A stretch of 64,000 bases of DNA from an uncultured Erwinia sp. (GTDB lineage Bacteria > Pseudomonadota > Gammaproteobacteria > Enterobacterales > Enterobacteriaceae), in assembly GCA_913775305.1 (NCBI GenBank), contig CAJYIY010000118.1:59260-123259 (forward strand), read 5' to 3'. Both the position numbers and the translations under genes were made by a program. Shown here piece after piece: positions 35,463-46,003 of this stretch; the stretch's first letter is position 1, and each line of letters starts with the position of its first letter. The notes under the pieces were generated by a model. It saw only the letters and a program-made list of their open reading frames with translations, was not told the DNA's origin and did no database searches.

Positions 35463-36710
35463 ATGAAAGATTTCCGACAAGAAATAACCGATATTTCCGG
35501 CAAACTATCAAAAATTGGTGCCGATCCAACCGGCGGTATGACGCGTCTGCTGTACACCCGCGAGTGGGTGGAAGCACAGAAAGCGCTGAAGGACATCTTT
35601 GAAACCGCCGGATTTACCGCCTCGCATGACGCAACGGGAAACCTCTTTGCCCGCCTCGAAGGGTCAAAATATCCCGAACAGGCCATTCTGACCGGTTCCC
35701 ATATTGATACCGTGGTCAACGGCGGCAATCTCGACGGCCAGTTCGGCATTGAAGCCTCTTTCCTGGCGGCAAACTACCTGAAAAACACCTATGGCCCCCC
35801 GCTGCGTTCGCTGGAAGTGGTGGCTATGGCGGAAGAAGAAGGCAGTCGTTTCCCTTACGTTTTCTGGGGCAGTAAAAATATCTTCGGTCTGGCGCGCCGT
35901 CAGGATGTGGAAAATATCAGCGATGCCAGCGGTATGAACTTTGTGGACGCCATGCACCAGGCAGGCTTTGATTTCCGTCCGGAAGATCGCCCCGTGCGTA
36001 ACGACATCACCGCCTTCGTTGAAATCCACATTGAGCAGGGCAAAGTACTGGAAACCGAAGGAAAAACCATTGGTGTCGTCACCAGCATTGTCGGCCAGCG
36101 CCGCTACGATATTCGCCTGAAGGGGGAATCCAACCACGCCGGGACTACGCCAATGGGCTATCGCCGGGATACCATCTATGCCTTCAGCCGCATCTGCACG
36201 GAATCCATCGCCAAAGCCCATGCGGAAGGCGATCCGCTGGTGCTGACCTTCGGTAAGGTTGAACCCAAACCCGGCACCGTTAACGTGGTGCCCGGCGCGA
36301 CTCACTTTACCATAGACTGCCGCCATACCGATGCGGATACGCTGGTGCGCTTTACGGAAGAAGTTGAGGCCGATATGCGCCGCATCTGCGATGAGATGGG
36401 TATCGAAATAGAGATTGACCGCTGGATGGATGAACCCCCGATTCCGATGGATGAGCAGCTGGTCGCATGCGTCAGCCATCTTTGCGAAAGGAACAGGGTC
36501 AACTATCGCCTGATCCACAGCGGTGCGGGCCACGATGCGCAGATTTTCTCTCCGCATGTGCCAACGGTGATGATCTTTGTGCCCAGTATTGGCGGCATCA
36601 GCCATAACCCGGCGGAAAAAACGCATCTCGACGATCTGGCGGAAGGGGTAAAAGTGCTGGCCCATACGCTTTACCAACTCGCCTGGACCGAAGAGGGGGG
36701 CCGCCTGTGA
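35463..36710 (+). CDS. allC: AllC, allantoate amidohydrolase
   Basis: AllC is a Mn-dependent M20-family hydrolase that turns allantoate into (S)-ureidoglycine, ammonia and CO2. The 415-residue protein shows metal-site motifs GSHIDTVVNGGNLDGQFGIE, AMAEEEGSRFPYVFWGSK and ITAFVEIHIEQGKVLE, and the terminal HSGAGHDAQIF. Its stop overlaps the GTG of the MFS gene by four bases. Confidence 0.96.
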   Translation: MKDFRQEITDISGKLSKIGADPTGGMTRLLYTREWVEAQKALKDIFETAGFTASHDATGNLFARLEGSKYPEQAILTGSHIDTVVNGGNLDGQFGIEASFLAANYLKNTYGPPLRSLEVVAMAEEEGSRFPYVFWGSKNIFGLARRQDVENISDASGMNFVDAMHQAGFDFRPEDRPVRNDITAFVEIHIEQGKVLETEGKTIGVVTSIVGQRRYDIRLKGESNHAGTTPMGYRRDTIYAFSRICTESIAKAHAEGDPLVLTFGKVEPKPGTVNVVPGATHFTIDCRHTDADTLVRFTEEVEADMRRICDEMGIEIEIDRWMDEPPIPMDEQLVACVSHLCERNRVNYRLIHSGAGHDAQIFSPHVPTVMIFVPSIGGISHNPAEKTHLDDLAEGVKVLAHTLYQLAWTEEGGRL

Positions 36711-37987
36711 GCAAGAGTAAACTGGCATCCGGTAGCGGACTCGATCCGCTGTACTGGAAAAAAATTGTCGTTGTTCTCTGCCTTGGCTGGGCGGTGATCT
36801 GGATTTACCGCACCATCCTCACGCCGATCTTCCCTGAAATTCAGGCCACGATCGGCGCACACTCCAACGCAGAAATGGGGCTGATCGCCAGCTTCTACTT
36901 CTTCGCCTACACCGGTATGCAGATCCCCTCGGGGATTCTGGTTGATAAGTTCGGTAAAAAAGTGGTGCTGATACCGGGCTTCTGCCTGTTTATTATTGCC
37001 ACTTTGCTGATCGGTAACGCCACCAGCCTGACCATGGTTTACGTCGGTAGCCTGCTGGCGGGGATGGGCTGCGGGTCTTACTACGGCTCGGCCTACTCGC
37101 TGTCATCTGAGAATATTCCGCTGGAGCGTCGCGGCCTGGCAACGGCGATTATTAACAGCGGTTCCGCGCTGGGGATGGCAATTGGCCTGATTGCCTCAAG
37201 CCTGCTGGTGAAAAGCATGGGCATGAACTGGCAGCTGACAATATTTATGATCACCGCCCTGCTGGTGATCATGACCCTCGTCTTTGCCGTGGTGATTAAG
37301 GGTGGCTCCTACAGCCGTCATTTAGCCAGCCAGCCTGCCAGCACTGCCACCGCCGCCGCACCGGAGGAAGCGGAGGAAGCCAGCGGGCTGTTCAGCCTGC
37401 GGATGATCTCAGCCTATGTGATGTATTTCGCGACCTGCTACGGCTACTACATGATCGTGACCTGGCTGCCGTCATTTCTGCAGCAGGAACGCGGATTCGA
37501 AGGCGTGGCGATTGGTTTCTCCTCCGCGCTGGTGGCCTTCGCTTCCGTGCCGGGTGCGCTGTTCTTTAGCCGTATGTCGGATCGGTTCCGCACCAAAAAG
37601 GTACAGCTGATTATCTTCCTGGAATTATGCGCGGCGGTGATGCTGGTCTGTACGGTGATCTCCCCGGACTCCACCACACTGCTGATCAGCCTGATCCTCT
37701 ATGGACTGCTGGGCAAACTGGCTGTCGATCCGATCATGATCTCCTTCGTTGCGGATAACGCCCCCAAAAAAGGTTACGGCACCAGCTTTGGCGTCTTTAA
37801 CTTCTTCGGCATGTCATCGTCGGTGATTGCCCCTTTCCTGACCGGGGTGATTTCCGATAACACCGGTTCCAAGGTCATGGGCTTCTATATTTCAGCCGGC
37901 ATTCTGGTGGTCGGCACGATCATCTTCTTCATCGTGAACGTGATGATGAAACAGAAACGCAATCGTCAGACTGCGGCACAGGCATAA
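36707..37987 (+). CDS. MFS transporter of the allDCE operon
   Basis: A 426-residue carrier with about 12 helices, the loop signature SGILVDKFGKKVVLIPGF and a central hydrophilic loop rich in Ala and Glu (ATAAAPEEAEEASG). The GTG start overlaps the allC stop (GTGA), tying it to allantoate use. It is related to the carrier at 27838 but not a recent copy. It may import allantoate; E. coli lacks an equivalent at this site. Confidence 0.88.
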   Translation: MSKSKLASGSGLDPLYWKKIVVVLCLGWAVIWIYRTILTPIFPEIQATIGAHSNAEMGLIASFYFFAYTGMQIPSGILVDKFGKKVVLIPGFCLFIIATLLIGNATSLTMVYVGSLLAGMGCGSYYGSAYSLSSENIPLERRGLATAIINSGSALGMAIGLIASSLLVKSMGMNWQLTIFMITALLVIMTLVFAVVIKGGSYSRHLASQPASTATAAAPEEAEEASGLFSLRMISAYVMYFATCYGYYMIVTWLPSFLQQERGFEGVAIGFSSALVAFASVPGALFFSRMSDRFRTKKVQLIIFLELCAAVMLVCTVISPDSTTLLISLILYGLLGKLAVDPIMISFVADNAPKKGYGTSFGVFNFFGMSSSVIAPFLTGVISDNTGSKVMGFYISAGILVVGTIIFFIVNVMMKQKRNRQTAAQA

Positions 37988-38039
37988 CGCTGTACCCGGC
38001 CACGAAAAGGTGGCCGCTATCATTATCAGGAGAATTATT

Positions 38040-38825
38040 GTGGGATACTTTACGAATCAGATCGGCTATCCGAAAGACCTTCTGGCATCGCGCTCTATTA
38101 TCAAACGTCAAAACTATGCGCTGATCCCACCGGAGGGCCTGGTGAGAAACGTTATTCCCGGTTTTGAAAACTGCGACGTCACCATTCTCGCCACCCCAAA
38201 ACTGGGGGCAACCTTCGTGGATTATCTGGTCACGCTGCATGACGGTGGGCGTAATCAGCAGGGATTTGGCGGAGAGAATATTGAAACCTTCGTCTATGTG
38301 ATTGACGGCAAGATTACCGCCTCCGCCGACAACACCGACTATCCGCTGACCAGCGGTGGCTATCTGTATTGCCCGGCGGGCGTGATGCTGCGCCTGGAGA
38401 ACACCAACGACGGCCAGCCAAGCCAGCTGTTCCTCTACAAGCGAACCTATCAGCGCATCAAAGGCTACGAGGCTCACGTGGTCAGCAACAACGTGGAAAA
38501 CCTTGAGAAAATTGACTACGAGGGGATGAGTGATGTCACCCTGCAGGACCTGCTGCCGAAAGATCTGGGTTTTGATATGAATATGCATATTCTTTCCTTC
38601 AAACCCGGTGCCAGCCACGGCTATGTGGAAACTCACGTACAGGAGCACGGCGCCTACGTGCTGACCGGTGCAGGCGTGTATAACCTTGATAATGAATGGA
38701 TCCCGGTGAAGAAAGGGGATTACATCTTTATGGGTGCGTATGTGCCCCAGGCGGGCTACGCCGTTGGTAAAGAGGCATTCAGCTACATCTACTCAAAAGA
38801 CTGCAATCGCGATGTAGACTGTTGA
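38040..38825 (+). CDS. allE: AllE, (S)-ureidoglycine aminohydrolase
   Basis: AllE releases ammonia from (S)-ureidoglycine to give (S)-ureidoglycolate. The 261-residue bicupin has [20 protein letters not shown] and the C-terminal metal-binding cupin segment [20 protein letters not shown] (His, His, Glu-type ligands), ending YSKDCNRDV as in E. coli YlbA. GTG 38040 with CAGGAG upstream aligns with the E. coli start. Confidence 0.95.
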   Translation: MGYFTNQIGYPKDLLASRSIIKRQNYALIPPEGLVRNVIPGFENCDVTILATPKLGATFVDYLVTLHDGGRNQQGFGGENIETFVYVIDGKITASADNTDYPLTSGGYLYCPAGVMLRLENTNDGQPSQLFLYKRTYQRIKGYEAHVVSNNVENLEKIDYEGMSDVTLQDLLPKDLGFDMNMHILSFKPGASHGYVETHVQEHGAYVLTGAGVYNLDNEWIPVKKGDYIFMGAYVPQAGYAVGKEAFSYIYSKDCNRDVDC

Positions 38826-39007
38826 GGTCAACCGGGCAGGCCATGCGCCGAAACAGATGGCCTGCCGTATTCAATCACCGCCCTGAACTTTCTGCCAGAT
38901 ACATCACCATTTTTCTGATTCTGCATCATCATTCATCAGCTGTTATCCTGCTAGGCTTAGCGTTTACCACCCGCAACCGGGGCGTGTTTATCAGGAGCCT
39001 ATTCTCT

Positions 39008-39928
39008 GTGCTTGACCAGGAAACTATCCGTACCTTTATCCATGTGGCAGAAAGCCACAGCTTTTCTAAAACGGCCGAAGCGCTGTTCAAAACCCCTGCG
39101 GCTATCAGCTACCGGATAAAAATGCTGGAGGAGGATGTCGGCACCCAGCTGTTTATGCGTACCACCCGCATCGTGCAGTTGACGCCGGCGGGCGATCATC
39201 TGCTGGAACGCTGCCGCCAGTGGCTGGCGTGGCTTGATGCCATGCCGGGTGAACTTCAGCAGATTAATCACGGCGTTGAGCGTCAGGTAAATATCGTGAT
39301 TAATAACCTGCTCTACTCGCCGCAGGCGGTGGCCAGGCTGCTGGCGCATCTGCATAAAAAATTTCCCCTCACTCAGTTTCTTATCTCACGCCAGGTCTAC
39401 ATGGGCGTGTGGGATTCCCTGCTGCACGATGATTTCCAGCTGGCCATCGGCGTAACCGGATCGGAAGCGCTGGCCAACAACGTCAGCCTGCTGGAGCTTG
39501 GCGGCATCAGCTGGCTGTTTGTGGTGGCACCCAGCCATCCGCTCGCCCGGAGTGAAGGCCCGCTGCATGAAGATAAACTCCGGGCGTGGCCCGCCATTAA
39601 TATTGAAGATACCTCACGTAATCTGACCAAGCGCGTCGCCTGGCTGCTGCCGGGACAAAAAGAGATTATCGTTCCCGATCTGAGCAGCAAGCTGGCGTGC
39701 CATCTGCAGGGGCTGGGGGTGGGTTTTCTGCCCGCAGAACTCTGCCAGCGCTATATTAACAGCGGCCAGCTGGTCAGCTGCGAAGTCGTCAATCAGCGGC
39801 AGCCTTCGCCGCTTTCACTGGCCTGGCAAAACGAGGCAGGAAAAGCCGTTGAGGAAATTGTCTCGCTGTTTCAGCAGCGGGCGGAGCCCATTCGCGATTT
39901 TCTGCAAAATATCGACCTTCCTGCGTAA
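39008..39928 (+). CDS. allS: AllS, LysR-type activator of allantoin genes
   Basis: A 306-residue LysR regulator. The winged HTH is at about residues 5-62 ([20 protein letters not shown]). Long runs match E. coli AllS, for example [20 protein letters not shown] and [22 protein letters not shown] 39008 with AGGAG upstream aligns to the E. coli start; the frame continues upstream without support. In E. coli AllS activates allDCE anaerobically. Here it sits after the operon in the same direction, rather than next to allA. Confidence 0.93.
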   Translation: MLDQETIRTFIHVAESHSFSKTAEALFKTPAAISYRIKMLEEDVGTQLFMRTTRIVQLTPAGDHLLERCRQWLAWLDAMPGELQQINHGVERQVNIVINNLLYSPQAVARLLAHLHKKFPLTQFLISRQVYMGVWDSLLHDDFQLAIGVTGSEALANNVSLLELGGISWLFVVAPSHPLARSEGPLHEDKLRAWPAINIEDTSRNLTKRVAWLLPGQKEIIVPDLSSKLACHLQGLGVGFLPAELCQRYINSGQLVSCEVVNQRQPSPLSLAWQNEAGKAVEEIVSLFQQRAEPIRDFLQNIDLPA

Positions 39929-40059
39929 CGCCTCGTATTTTGACCGGGAGGAGGCAAAAAATTGTCAGCGCGGCTATGCTACCGGACATAAATACAGCAA
40001 ACTGTCCTGAACGGGGTGGAAGCGAATCGGCCCTGATAACAACAATACGGAGGTGATTC

Positions 40060-40974
40060 ATGCTTACGGTTATTCCCGTCATTATCATTCTGGCGCTGAT
40101 TATTGTCTGGTCCGGCATCAAAATTGTCCCGCAGGGCTATCAATGGACCGTCGAACGCTTTGGTCGCTATACCACCACGCTCCAGCCCGGTTTAAATCTG
40201 GTGGTGCCGTTTATGGATCGCGTTGGCCGCAAAATTAATATGATGGAACAGGTGGTGGATATTCCTTCTCAGGAGATCATTTCGAAGGATAACGCCAGCG
40301 TTACCATCGATGCCGTCTGCTTTATTCAGGTGGTCGATCCGGCCCGCGCGGCCTATGAGGTCAGCAATCTTGAGCTGGCGATCATTAACCTTACCATGAC
40401 CAATATGCGTACCGTGCTCGGCTCCATGGAGCTGGATGAGATGCTTTCGCAGCGCGACAATATCAACACCCGCCTGCTGCAAATCGTTGATGAAGCGACC
40501 AATCCGTGGGGAGTGAAAATCACTCGCATTGAGATCCGCGACGTGCGACCGCCTGCGGAGCTGATCGCGTCGATGAATGCCCAGATGAAGGCCGAACGTA
40601 CCAAGCGCGCCGATATTCTTGAGGCGGAAGGGGTGCGTCAGGCGGCGATACTGCGCGCGGAGGGGGAAAAGCAGTCGCAGATCCTGAAAGCAGAAGGTGA
40701 ACGCCAGTCTGCCTTTCTGGCCGCCGAAGCCCGTGAGCGCGGTGCAGAAGCCGAAGCGCGGGCAACGAAAATGGTTTCTGAAGCCATTGCCGCCGGGGAT
40801 ATCCAGGCGATTAACTACTTCGTTGCGCAGAAATATACTGATGCGCTGCAGAACATCGGCGCGGCCAGCAACAGTAAGGTCGTGATGATGCCGCTGGATG
40901 CCAGCAGCCTGATGGGGTCTATTGCCGGTATCAGCGAACTGCTGGGCGAGCGTAAACCCGAGCGGGATCGCTGA
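40060..40974 (+). CDS. qmcA: QmcA, SPFH-domain membrane protease modulator
   Basis: A 304-residue stomatin/prohibitin-family protein. An N-terminal membrane helix ([20 protein letters not shown]) precedes the SPFH domain with [20 protein letters not shown], and a C-terminal coiled coil rich in Ala and Glu follows. In E. coli it associates with FtsH-HflKC. The stop overlaps the ybbJ ATG. Confidence 0.95.
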   Translation: MLTVIPVIIILALIIVWSGIKIVPQGYQWTVERFGRYTTTLQPGLNLVVPFMDRVGRKINMMEQVVDIPSQEIISKDNASVTIDAVCFIQVVDPARAAYEVSNLELAIINLTMTNMRTVLGSMELDEMLSQRDNINTRLLQIVDEATNPWGVKITRIEIRDVRPPAELIASMNAQMKAERTKRADILEAEGVRQAAILRAEGEKQSQILKAEGERQSAFLAAEARERGAEAEARATKMVSEAIAAGDIQAINYFVAQKYTDALQNIGAASNSKVVMMPLDASSLMGSIAGISELLGERKPERDR

Positions 40975-41426
40975 TGATAAGTGAACTGATTGCCAATCCC
41001 TGGTGGCTGTGGCTGACGCTGGGTGGCCTGCTGCTGGCGGCTGAAATGCTCGGCACCAGCGGATATCTGCTGTGGAGCGGCATTGCCGCGGTGCTGGTCG
41101 CGCTGCTGGTGTGGCTGGTGCCGATGCCGTGGGCGTGGCAGGGATTGAGCTTTGCGGTGCTGACCGTTCTGGCTGCACTGTGGTGGTATCGCTGGCTGCA
41201 GCGCCGCGAACGCCGCCAACCGCCCTCCTCGCTCAATCAGCGCGGCCAGCAGCTGATTGGCCGCCGCCTGACGCTGGACAGCGCGCTGGTGAACGGTTTT
41301 GGCCACGTGCGAATTGGTGACGGCAACTGGCGGGTGCAGGCTGAGGAGGATCTGCCTGCGGGATGTCATATCGTGGTGGTCGCCGTTGAGGGCATCACCC
41401 TGCAGGTCACGCGCTGCAATCGCTAA
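40974..41426 (+). CDS. ybbJ: YbbJ, NfeD-like membrane protein
   Basis: A 150-residue partner of QmcA: three membrane helices ([20 protein letters not shown] and following) and a C-terminal OB-fold ([20 protein letters not shown]). The ATG shares a base with the qmcA stop, matching the conserved SPFH-NfeD pair. It converges with cueR, with a four-base overlap of the ends. Confidence 0.93.
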   Translation: MISELIANPWWLWLTLGGLLLAAEMLGTSGYLLWSGIAAVLVALLVWLVPMPWAWQGLSFAVLTVLAALWWYRWLQRRERRQPPSSLNQRGQQLIGRRLTLDSALVNGFGHVRIGDGNWRVQAEEDLPAGCHIVVVAVEGITLQVTRCNR

Positions 41427-41833
41427 GCCGGTTTCTTTGCGGAACAGCAGCCTGCCAGATGGTTAATAATCGGGCAGTCGGCGCTGTCATCGCCGGGGCA
41501 GCTGGCCGCCATATCGAGCAGACGCAGACGCATCTGTGACAGCTGCTCGATATGGTTCTCAATCTCTTTCACCTTCTCCAGCGTGCGTGCTTTTACGTCT
41601 GCGCTGTGCCGCTGCGGGTTATTTAACAGATTCACCATTTCACGGCACTCATCCAGCGTAAAGCCCACCTGGCGGGCCTGTCGCAGCAGCGTCAGCTCCT
41701 CCAGCTGCTTCGCGGAGTAGGTGCGATAGCCGTTATCGCTGCGCAGCGGTGGCGTCACCAGCCCCTTTTCCTCATAGAAGCGAATCGCTTTGCTGGTCAG
41801 GCCGGTTTTTTTGGCGACCTCACTGATATTCAT
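41423..41833 (-). CDS. cueR: CueR, copper-responsive MerR activator
   Basis: A 136-residue MerR regulator activating copA and cueO with Cu(I), Ag(I) or Au(I). The N-terminal HTH is [20 protein letters not shown]; the metal loop is [12 protein letters not shown] with the two conserved cysteines. It is divergent from copA and its operator lies between the genes. Confidence 0.96.
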   Translation of the reverse strand: MNISEVAKKTGLTSKAIRFYEEKGLVTPPLRSDNGYRTYSAKQLEELTLLRQARQVGFTLDECREMVNLLNNPQRHSADVKARTLEKVKEIENHIEQLSQMRLRLLDMAASCPGDDSADCPIINHLAGCCSAKKPA

Positions 41834-41842
41834 CTCTGCTCC

Positions 41843-41873
41843 TTGACCTTCACCTTGATGGAAGGTTTAACCT
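41843..41873 (+). promoter_or_regulatory. CueR-controlled copA promoter
   Basis: TTGACC (41843-41848) and TAACCT (41868-41873) are separated by 19 bp, the overlong spacer of MerR-type promoters. The dyad ACCTTC-N9-GAAGGT (41846-41866) lies between, nearly the same as the E. coli copA operator. Confidence 0.92.
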
Positions 41874-41927
41874 CCATAACTACTGCAAATAGCCTGCCGG
41901 GTCAAACCGGACAACAAGGAGTTTTAG

Positions 41928-44441
41928 ATGACACACACCACGCGACTGACGCTGGATGGCCTGACCTGCGGCCACTGCGTTAAACGAGTAAAAGAAACGC
42001 TGTCTGAACTGGACGGTGTTGAACAGGCCGAGGTCTCGGTGAGCGAAGCACGCATCACCGGCAGTGCCAGCGCAGAAGCGCTGATTGCCGCAGTGGAAGG
42101 CGCGGGCTATCACGCCACGCTGTCGGCGGACGACAGCCTCCCAAAGCCTGATCCGCTGACAGTATCAGAACCTCAGCCGGAAGCGCTGACAGCGGCCGTC
42201 TCTCAGCTTCCGGCATCCGAGGCTGGCGACAGCTGTCAGCTGTTGATTGACGGTATGAGCTGCGCCAGCTGCGTCAGTCGGGTACAGCAAGCCTTACAGA
42301 ACGTGCCGGGCGTCAGCCAGGCGCGGGTCAATCTCGCGGAGCGCAGTGCACTGGTGCTGGGCAGCGCCTCGCCGCAGGCGCTGATCGACGCGGTCAGTCA
42401 TGCGGGCTATGCCGCCGACCTTATTGAAGACGACACCGAACGCCGCGAGAAGCAGCAGCAGAGTGCGCAGACCGCCACCCGGCGCTTCCGCTGGCAGGCC
42501 GCGCTGGCTCTCGCCCTCGGGATCCCGCTGATGGGCTGGGGGATGGTGGGTGACAACATGATGCTCACCGGGGAAAACCGCAGCGGCTGGCTGGTCGTTG
42601 GTGCCCTCACCCTGCTGGTGATGATCGTTGCCGGAGGCGACTTCTACCGCAGCGCATGGCGCAGTCTGCGCAATCGCACCGCCACGATGGATACGCTGGT
42701 TGCTCTCGGTACCGGTGCCGCATGGCTCTACTCCATCAGCGTAAACCTGTGGCCTGAAGCGTTCCCGCAGGAGGCCCGCCACCTCTATTACGAAGCCAGT
42801 GCGATGATTATCGGCCTGATTAACCTCGGCCATATGCTGGAACAGCGGGCGCGCCAGCGCTCCTCGCAGGCGCTGGAAAAACTGTTAGATTTGACCCCGC
42901 CTACCGCCCGCGTGGTTACCGGATCCGGCGAGAACGTCATACCGCTGAGCGACGTCCGGCTGGGCATGACGCTGCGCGTCACCCCCGGTGACCGCGTGCC
43001 GGTTGATGGCACCATTGTTCAGGGCGAGGCCTGGCTGAATGAGGCAATGCTGACCGGTGAAGCCATCCCGCAGGAGAAATCGCCGGGTGATACGATCCAT
43101 GCCGGGACGGTCCTTCAGGACGGCAGCGTACTGTTCCGCGCAGAGGCGATCGGTAAAAACACCACGCTTGCACGCATTATTCAGCTGGTGCGCCAGGCGC
43201 AGAGCAGCAAGCCGGAGATCGGTCGGTTGGCCGATAAGATCTCGTCGGTGTTTGTCCCTGCCGTGGTAGCGATCGCGCTGCTGAGCGCGGCGATTTGGTA
43301 TTTCGTCGGCCCCGCGCCGCAAATTGTTTACACGCTGGTGATTGCCACCACCGTACTGATTATTGCCTGCCCCTGCGCGCTGGGCCTGGCAACGCCTGTG
43401 TCGATTATCTCCGGGGTGGGCCGTGCAGCCGAGTTTGGCGTGCTGGTTCGCGATGCCGATGCGCTGCAACGCGCCAGCACCCTGAATACGCTGGTGTTCG
43501 ACAAAACCGGAACGCTGACCGAAGGCGCCCCGCGCGTTGTTGACGTCATGCTGTTCAATGGCGCAGCGGCAGCGGACGTGGAGCGCCAGGCAGCGGCCCT
43601 TGAACAGGGCTCCGGCCATCCGCTGGCGCGGGCGATTATCGACCACGCTGCGCTGGCGTCACTGCCGGAAGTTGCGCAATTTCATACAATACCGGGCCTG
43701 GGTATCAGCGGCATACTCGACGGCAGGCCGTTACTGCTGGGCAACCTGGCACTGATGGAGCAGCAGCAGATCGACACCCGGGATATTCTCGCACCGCTGG
43801 CGGCACAGGCTGCCAGTGGCGCCACTCCGGTGTTGCTGGCGGCTGACGGAAAAATCGTCGCGTTGTTTGCTCTTCGCGATCCGCTGCGTCAGGAAAGCGT
43901 CAGTGCGCTTCAGCGCCTGCACCGCCGCGGCTATCAGCTGGTGATGCTGACCGGCGATCATGAAATGACCGCGAATGCCATCGCCCGCGAGGCGGGAATC
44001 GATCGGGTTATCGCCGGAGTGCTTCCGGAAGGGAAAGCCCGGGCGATTAGCCAGCTGCAACAGCAGGGCCAGCGGGTCGCGATGATCGGTGATGGCATTA
44101 ACGATGCTCCCGCTCTGGCGCAGGCCGATGTGGGTATTGCCATGGGTGGTGGCAGCGATGTGGCCATTGAAACAGCTGCCATGACTCTGATGCGACAGGA
44201 TCTTAATGCGGTGGCTGACGCACTGGCGATTGCCAAAGCCACACTGCGCAATATGAAGCAGAATCTGCTGGGCGCGTTTATTTATAACGCCTGCGGCATT
44301 CCGGTTGCGGCCGGAATACTCTATCCGCTGACCGGTACGCTGCTCAATCCGGTGGTGGCCGGTGCGGCAATGGCGCTTTCTTCCATTACCGTGGTCAGCA
44401 ACGCAAACCGCCTGATTCGCTACCGTCCACCGCAGGATTAA
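41928..44441 (+). CDS. copA: CopA, Cu(I)-exporting P1B ATPase
   Basis: CopA pumps Cu(I) and Ag(I) from cytoplasm to periplasm. The 837-residue protein has two N-terminal metal-binding domains (LTCGHC at 12-17 and MSCASC near 110), the transmembrane CPC motif (481-483), the phosphorylation site DKTGT at Asp525, the ATP-site HP motif ([10 protein letters not shown]) and [17 protein letters not shown] programmed -1 frameshift site at codons 72-73 would yield a CopZ-like chaperone from the same gene. CueR controls the promoter. Confidence 0.97.
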   Translation: MTHTTRLTLDGLTCGHCVKRVKETLSELDGVEQAEVSVSEARITGSASAEALIAAVEGAGYHATLSADDSLPKPDPLTVSEPQPEALTAAVSQLPASEAGDSCQLLIDGMSCASCVSRVQQALQNVPGVSQARVNLAERSALVLGSASPQALIDAVSHAGYAADLIEDDTERREKQQQSAQTATRRFRWQAALALALGIPLMGWGMVGDNMMLTGENRSGWLVVGALTLLVMIVAGGDFYRSAWRSLRNRTATMDTLVALGTGAAWLYSISVNLWPEAFPQEARHLYYEASAMIIGLINLGHMLEQRARQRSSQALEKLLDLTPPTARVVTGSGENVIPLSDVRLGMTLRVTPGDRVPVDGTIVQGEAWLNEAMLTGEAIPQEKSPGDTIHAGTVLQDGSVLFRAEAIGKNTTLARIIQLVRQAQSSKPEIGRLADKISSVFVPAVVAIALLSAAIWYFVGPAPQIVYTLVIATTVLIIACPCALGLATPVSIISGVGRAAEFGVLVRDADALQRASTLNTLVFDKTGTLTEGAPRVVDVMLFNGAAAADVERQAAALEQGSGHPLARAIIDHAALASLPEVAQFHTIPGLGISGILDGRPLLLGNLALMEQQQIDTRDILAPLAAQAASGATPVLLAADGKIVALFALRDPLRQESVSALQRLHRRGYQLVMLTGDHEMTANAIAREAGIDRVIAGVLPEGKARAISQLQQQGQRVAMIGDGINDAPALAQADVGIAMGGGSDVAIETAAMTLMRQDLNAVADALAIAKATLRNMKQNLLGAFIYNACGIPVAAGILYPLTGTLLNPVVAGAAMALSSITVVSNANRLIRYRPPQD
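42140..42151 (+). other. Programmed -1 frameshift site for CopA(Z)
   Basis: The heptamer C CCA AAG (42140-42146, codons Pro72-Lys73) is a slippery sequence in the right register. A -1 slip gives GCC then TGA (42149-42151), producing a 74-residue protein containing only the first metal-binding domain, as the CopA(Z) chaperone described for E. coli. CTGAT and ATCAG just downstream can pair as part of a stimulatory structure. Confidence 0.75.
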
Positions 44442-44542
44442 TACTTCAGGGCGCGGGCCGTCAGTCTGCTACGTTTTTCCCTGTCACCCCGCGACTTATC
44501 GCGCTAGCATGGGTATTCATCATGCGAACCGGCGAGGGAAGA

Positions 44543-45343
44543 ATGGGGAAGGTAATTCATACACTGCGGCGACTGGCGCGCAGGCTATGGCCGACCGAGT
44601 ATCGTTATCCGGCTCTGGATATTTCCCTCGGTCAGCGGCACCTGCATCTGGTGGGCAGTATCCATATGGGTACGCGCAACATGTCTCCGCTGCCGGAAAA
44701 GCTGCTCCACCAGCTGCAATCTGTTGATGCGCTGATTGTGGAGGCGGATATCACCACCGGCGGCTCCCCGTTCAGCGACAGCGAGCTGTGTCCGCCGCTG
44801 GATCAGCGCCTGTCAACGGATTGGTTCCCGCAGCTGGAGCAGCGGTGCGCTGAACTGAATATCGATTTGCAACGCATTGATACGCTGCCGGCCTGGCAAG
44901 TGGCACTTATGCTGCAGGCGCAGCAGGCACAGCGGCTTGGGCTGCGCGCCGACTGCGGCATTGATTATCAGCTGTTGCAGGCCGCAAAAGAGCGGCAGAT
45001 AAAAATTATTGAACTGGAGGGGCCGGAGACGCAGCTGGCGCTGCTGAAGTCGCTGCCGGATGAGGGCATGACGCTGCTGGAAGATACCCTGCAGCACTGG
45101 CACGTCAACGCCCGACTGCTGCAAACGATGGTCAGCTGGTGGCTGGAAGCGCCACCGGGCAGCCGCGGAAAAACGGTGCTGCCGGACACCTTCAGCAGCA
45201 GCCTGAACGATTTGCTTATGCATCAGCGTAATCAGAGGTGGTGCCAGTCCCTGCAGGCACTGCCGCCGGGTCGCTACGTCCTGGCAGTGGGCGCACTGCA
45301 TCTTTACGGGGAGGGAAATCTCCCTGACCTGCTGAGGCGCTGA
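44543..45343 (+). CDS. ybaP: YbaP, TraB/GumN-family protein
   Basis: A 266-residue TraB-type protein with the two family motifs HLVGSIHMGTRNMSPLP and the C-terminal VLAVGALHLYGEGNLPDLL, which hold the putative metal-binding histidines. ATG 44543 has GAGGGAAGA upstream; the ATG at 44522 is less likely. Family members are proposed metalloproteases; the role of YbaP is unknown. Confidence 0.92.
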   Translation: MGKVIHTLRRLARRLWPTEYRYPALDISLGQRHLHLVGSIHMGTRNMSPLPEKLLHQLQSVDALIVEADITTGGSPFSDSELCPPLDQRLSTDWFPQLEQRCAELNIDLQRIDTLPAWQVALMLQAQQAQRLGLRADCGIDYQLLQAAKERQIKIIELEGPETQLALLKSLPDEGMTLLEDTLQHWHVNARLLQTMVSWWLEAPPGSRGKTVLPDTFSSSLNDLLMHQRNQRWCQSLQALPPGRYVLAVGALHLYGEGNLPDLLRR

Positions 45344-45424
45344 AAAAAAATGGCCGATATCTCTATCGGCCAGTCAATAAGGAAATTTTTATGATTTTGG
45401 TTATCTATCAGCACGGGTGCTGAC
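45343..45424 (-). ncRNA. chiX: ChiX small RNA
   Basis: ChiX is an Hfq-dependent sRNA that represses the chitoporin gene chiP. On the minus strand between ybaP and ybaK, its conserved location and relative orientation, lie a 5' hairpin (TCAGCAC-CC-GTGCTGA), an A-rich Hfq segment, the seed TTCCTTATTGAC, and a terminator TGGCCGATA-GAGA-TATCGGCCA followed by eight T. The 3' half closely tracks the E. coli RNA; the 5' hairpin has diverged. The 5' end is estimated. Confidence 0.8.
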
Positions 45425-45523
45425 GCGGGGCAGATTGTCGCGCAAAGTGCACTTTTTCTCCAGTACTTTTATTCACCAATTTTAAGCGGCATGCACGCAA
45501 ACGGAACAGGAAGGATCAGGGCG

Positions 45524-46003
45524 ATGACTCCGGCTGTAAGACTATTAGAAAAACAGAAAGTCAACTTTACGCTGCACCCTTATGAACACGACAGCAGCGA
45601 AACCCACTTTGGCGATGAGGCGGTGCGTAAGCTCAATCTTGATGCCGATCGGGTGTACAAAACGCTGCTGGTTGCACTCAACGGCGATAATAAAACTCTC
45701 GCGGTGGCCGTCACACCGGTTGCGGGCCAGCTCGATCTGAAGAAGGTGGCCAAAGCGCTGGGGGCGAAAAAAGTCGAGATGGCCGATCCGCAATTCGCCC
45801 AGCGCAGCACCGGCTACCTGCTGGGCGGTATCAGCCCGCTGGGGCAGAAAAAACGCCTGCCAACGGTTATCGACCGGCTGGCACAACACTTCGAAACCAT
45901 TTACGTTTCCGGCGGCAAGCGCGGGCTGGATATTGAACTGGCTCCGGCCGATCTGGCCAGGTTGCTCAGCGCCAGTTTTGCCGATATCGCCAGGCGCGAT
46001 TAA
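45524..46003 (+). CDS. ybaK: YbaK, Cys-tRNA(Pro) deacylase
   Basis: A 159-residue trans-editing enzyme that hydrolyses cysteine from mischarged tRNA-Pro. Motifs are [32 protein letters not shown] (with the conserved Lys), [20 protein letters not shown] and [15 protein letters not shown] 45524 matches the E. coli start. Its stop overlaps the end of the convergent LysR gene by four bases. Confidence 0.96.
   Translation: MTPAVRLLEKQKVNFTLHPYEHDSSETHFGDEAVRKLNLDADRVYKTLLVALNGDNKTLAVAVTPVAGQLDLKKVAKALGAKKVEMADPQFAQRSTGYLLGGISPLGQKKRLPTVIDRLAQHFETIYVSGGKRGLDIELAPADLARLLSASFADIARRD

Noticed and set aside
35664..36728. 354-codon minus-strand frame inside allC
   Set aside because: Long only because of GC-rich codon bias on the opposite strand; allC motifs are complete.
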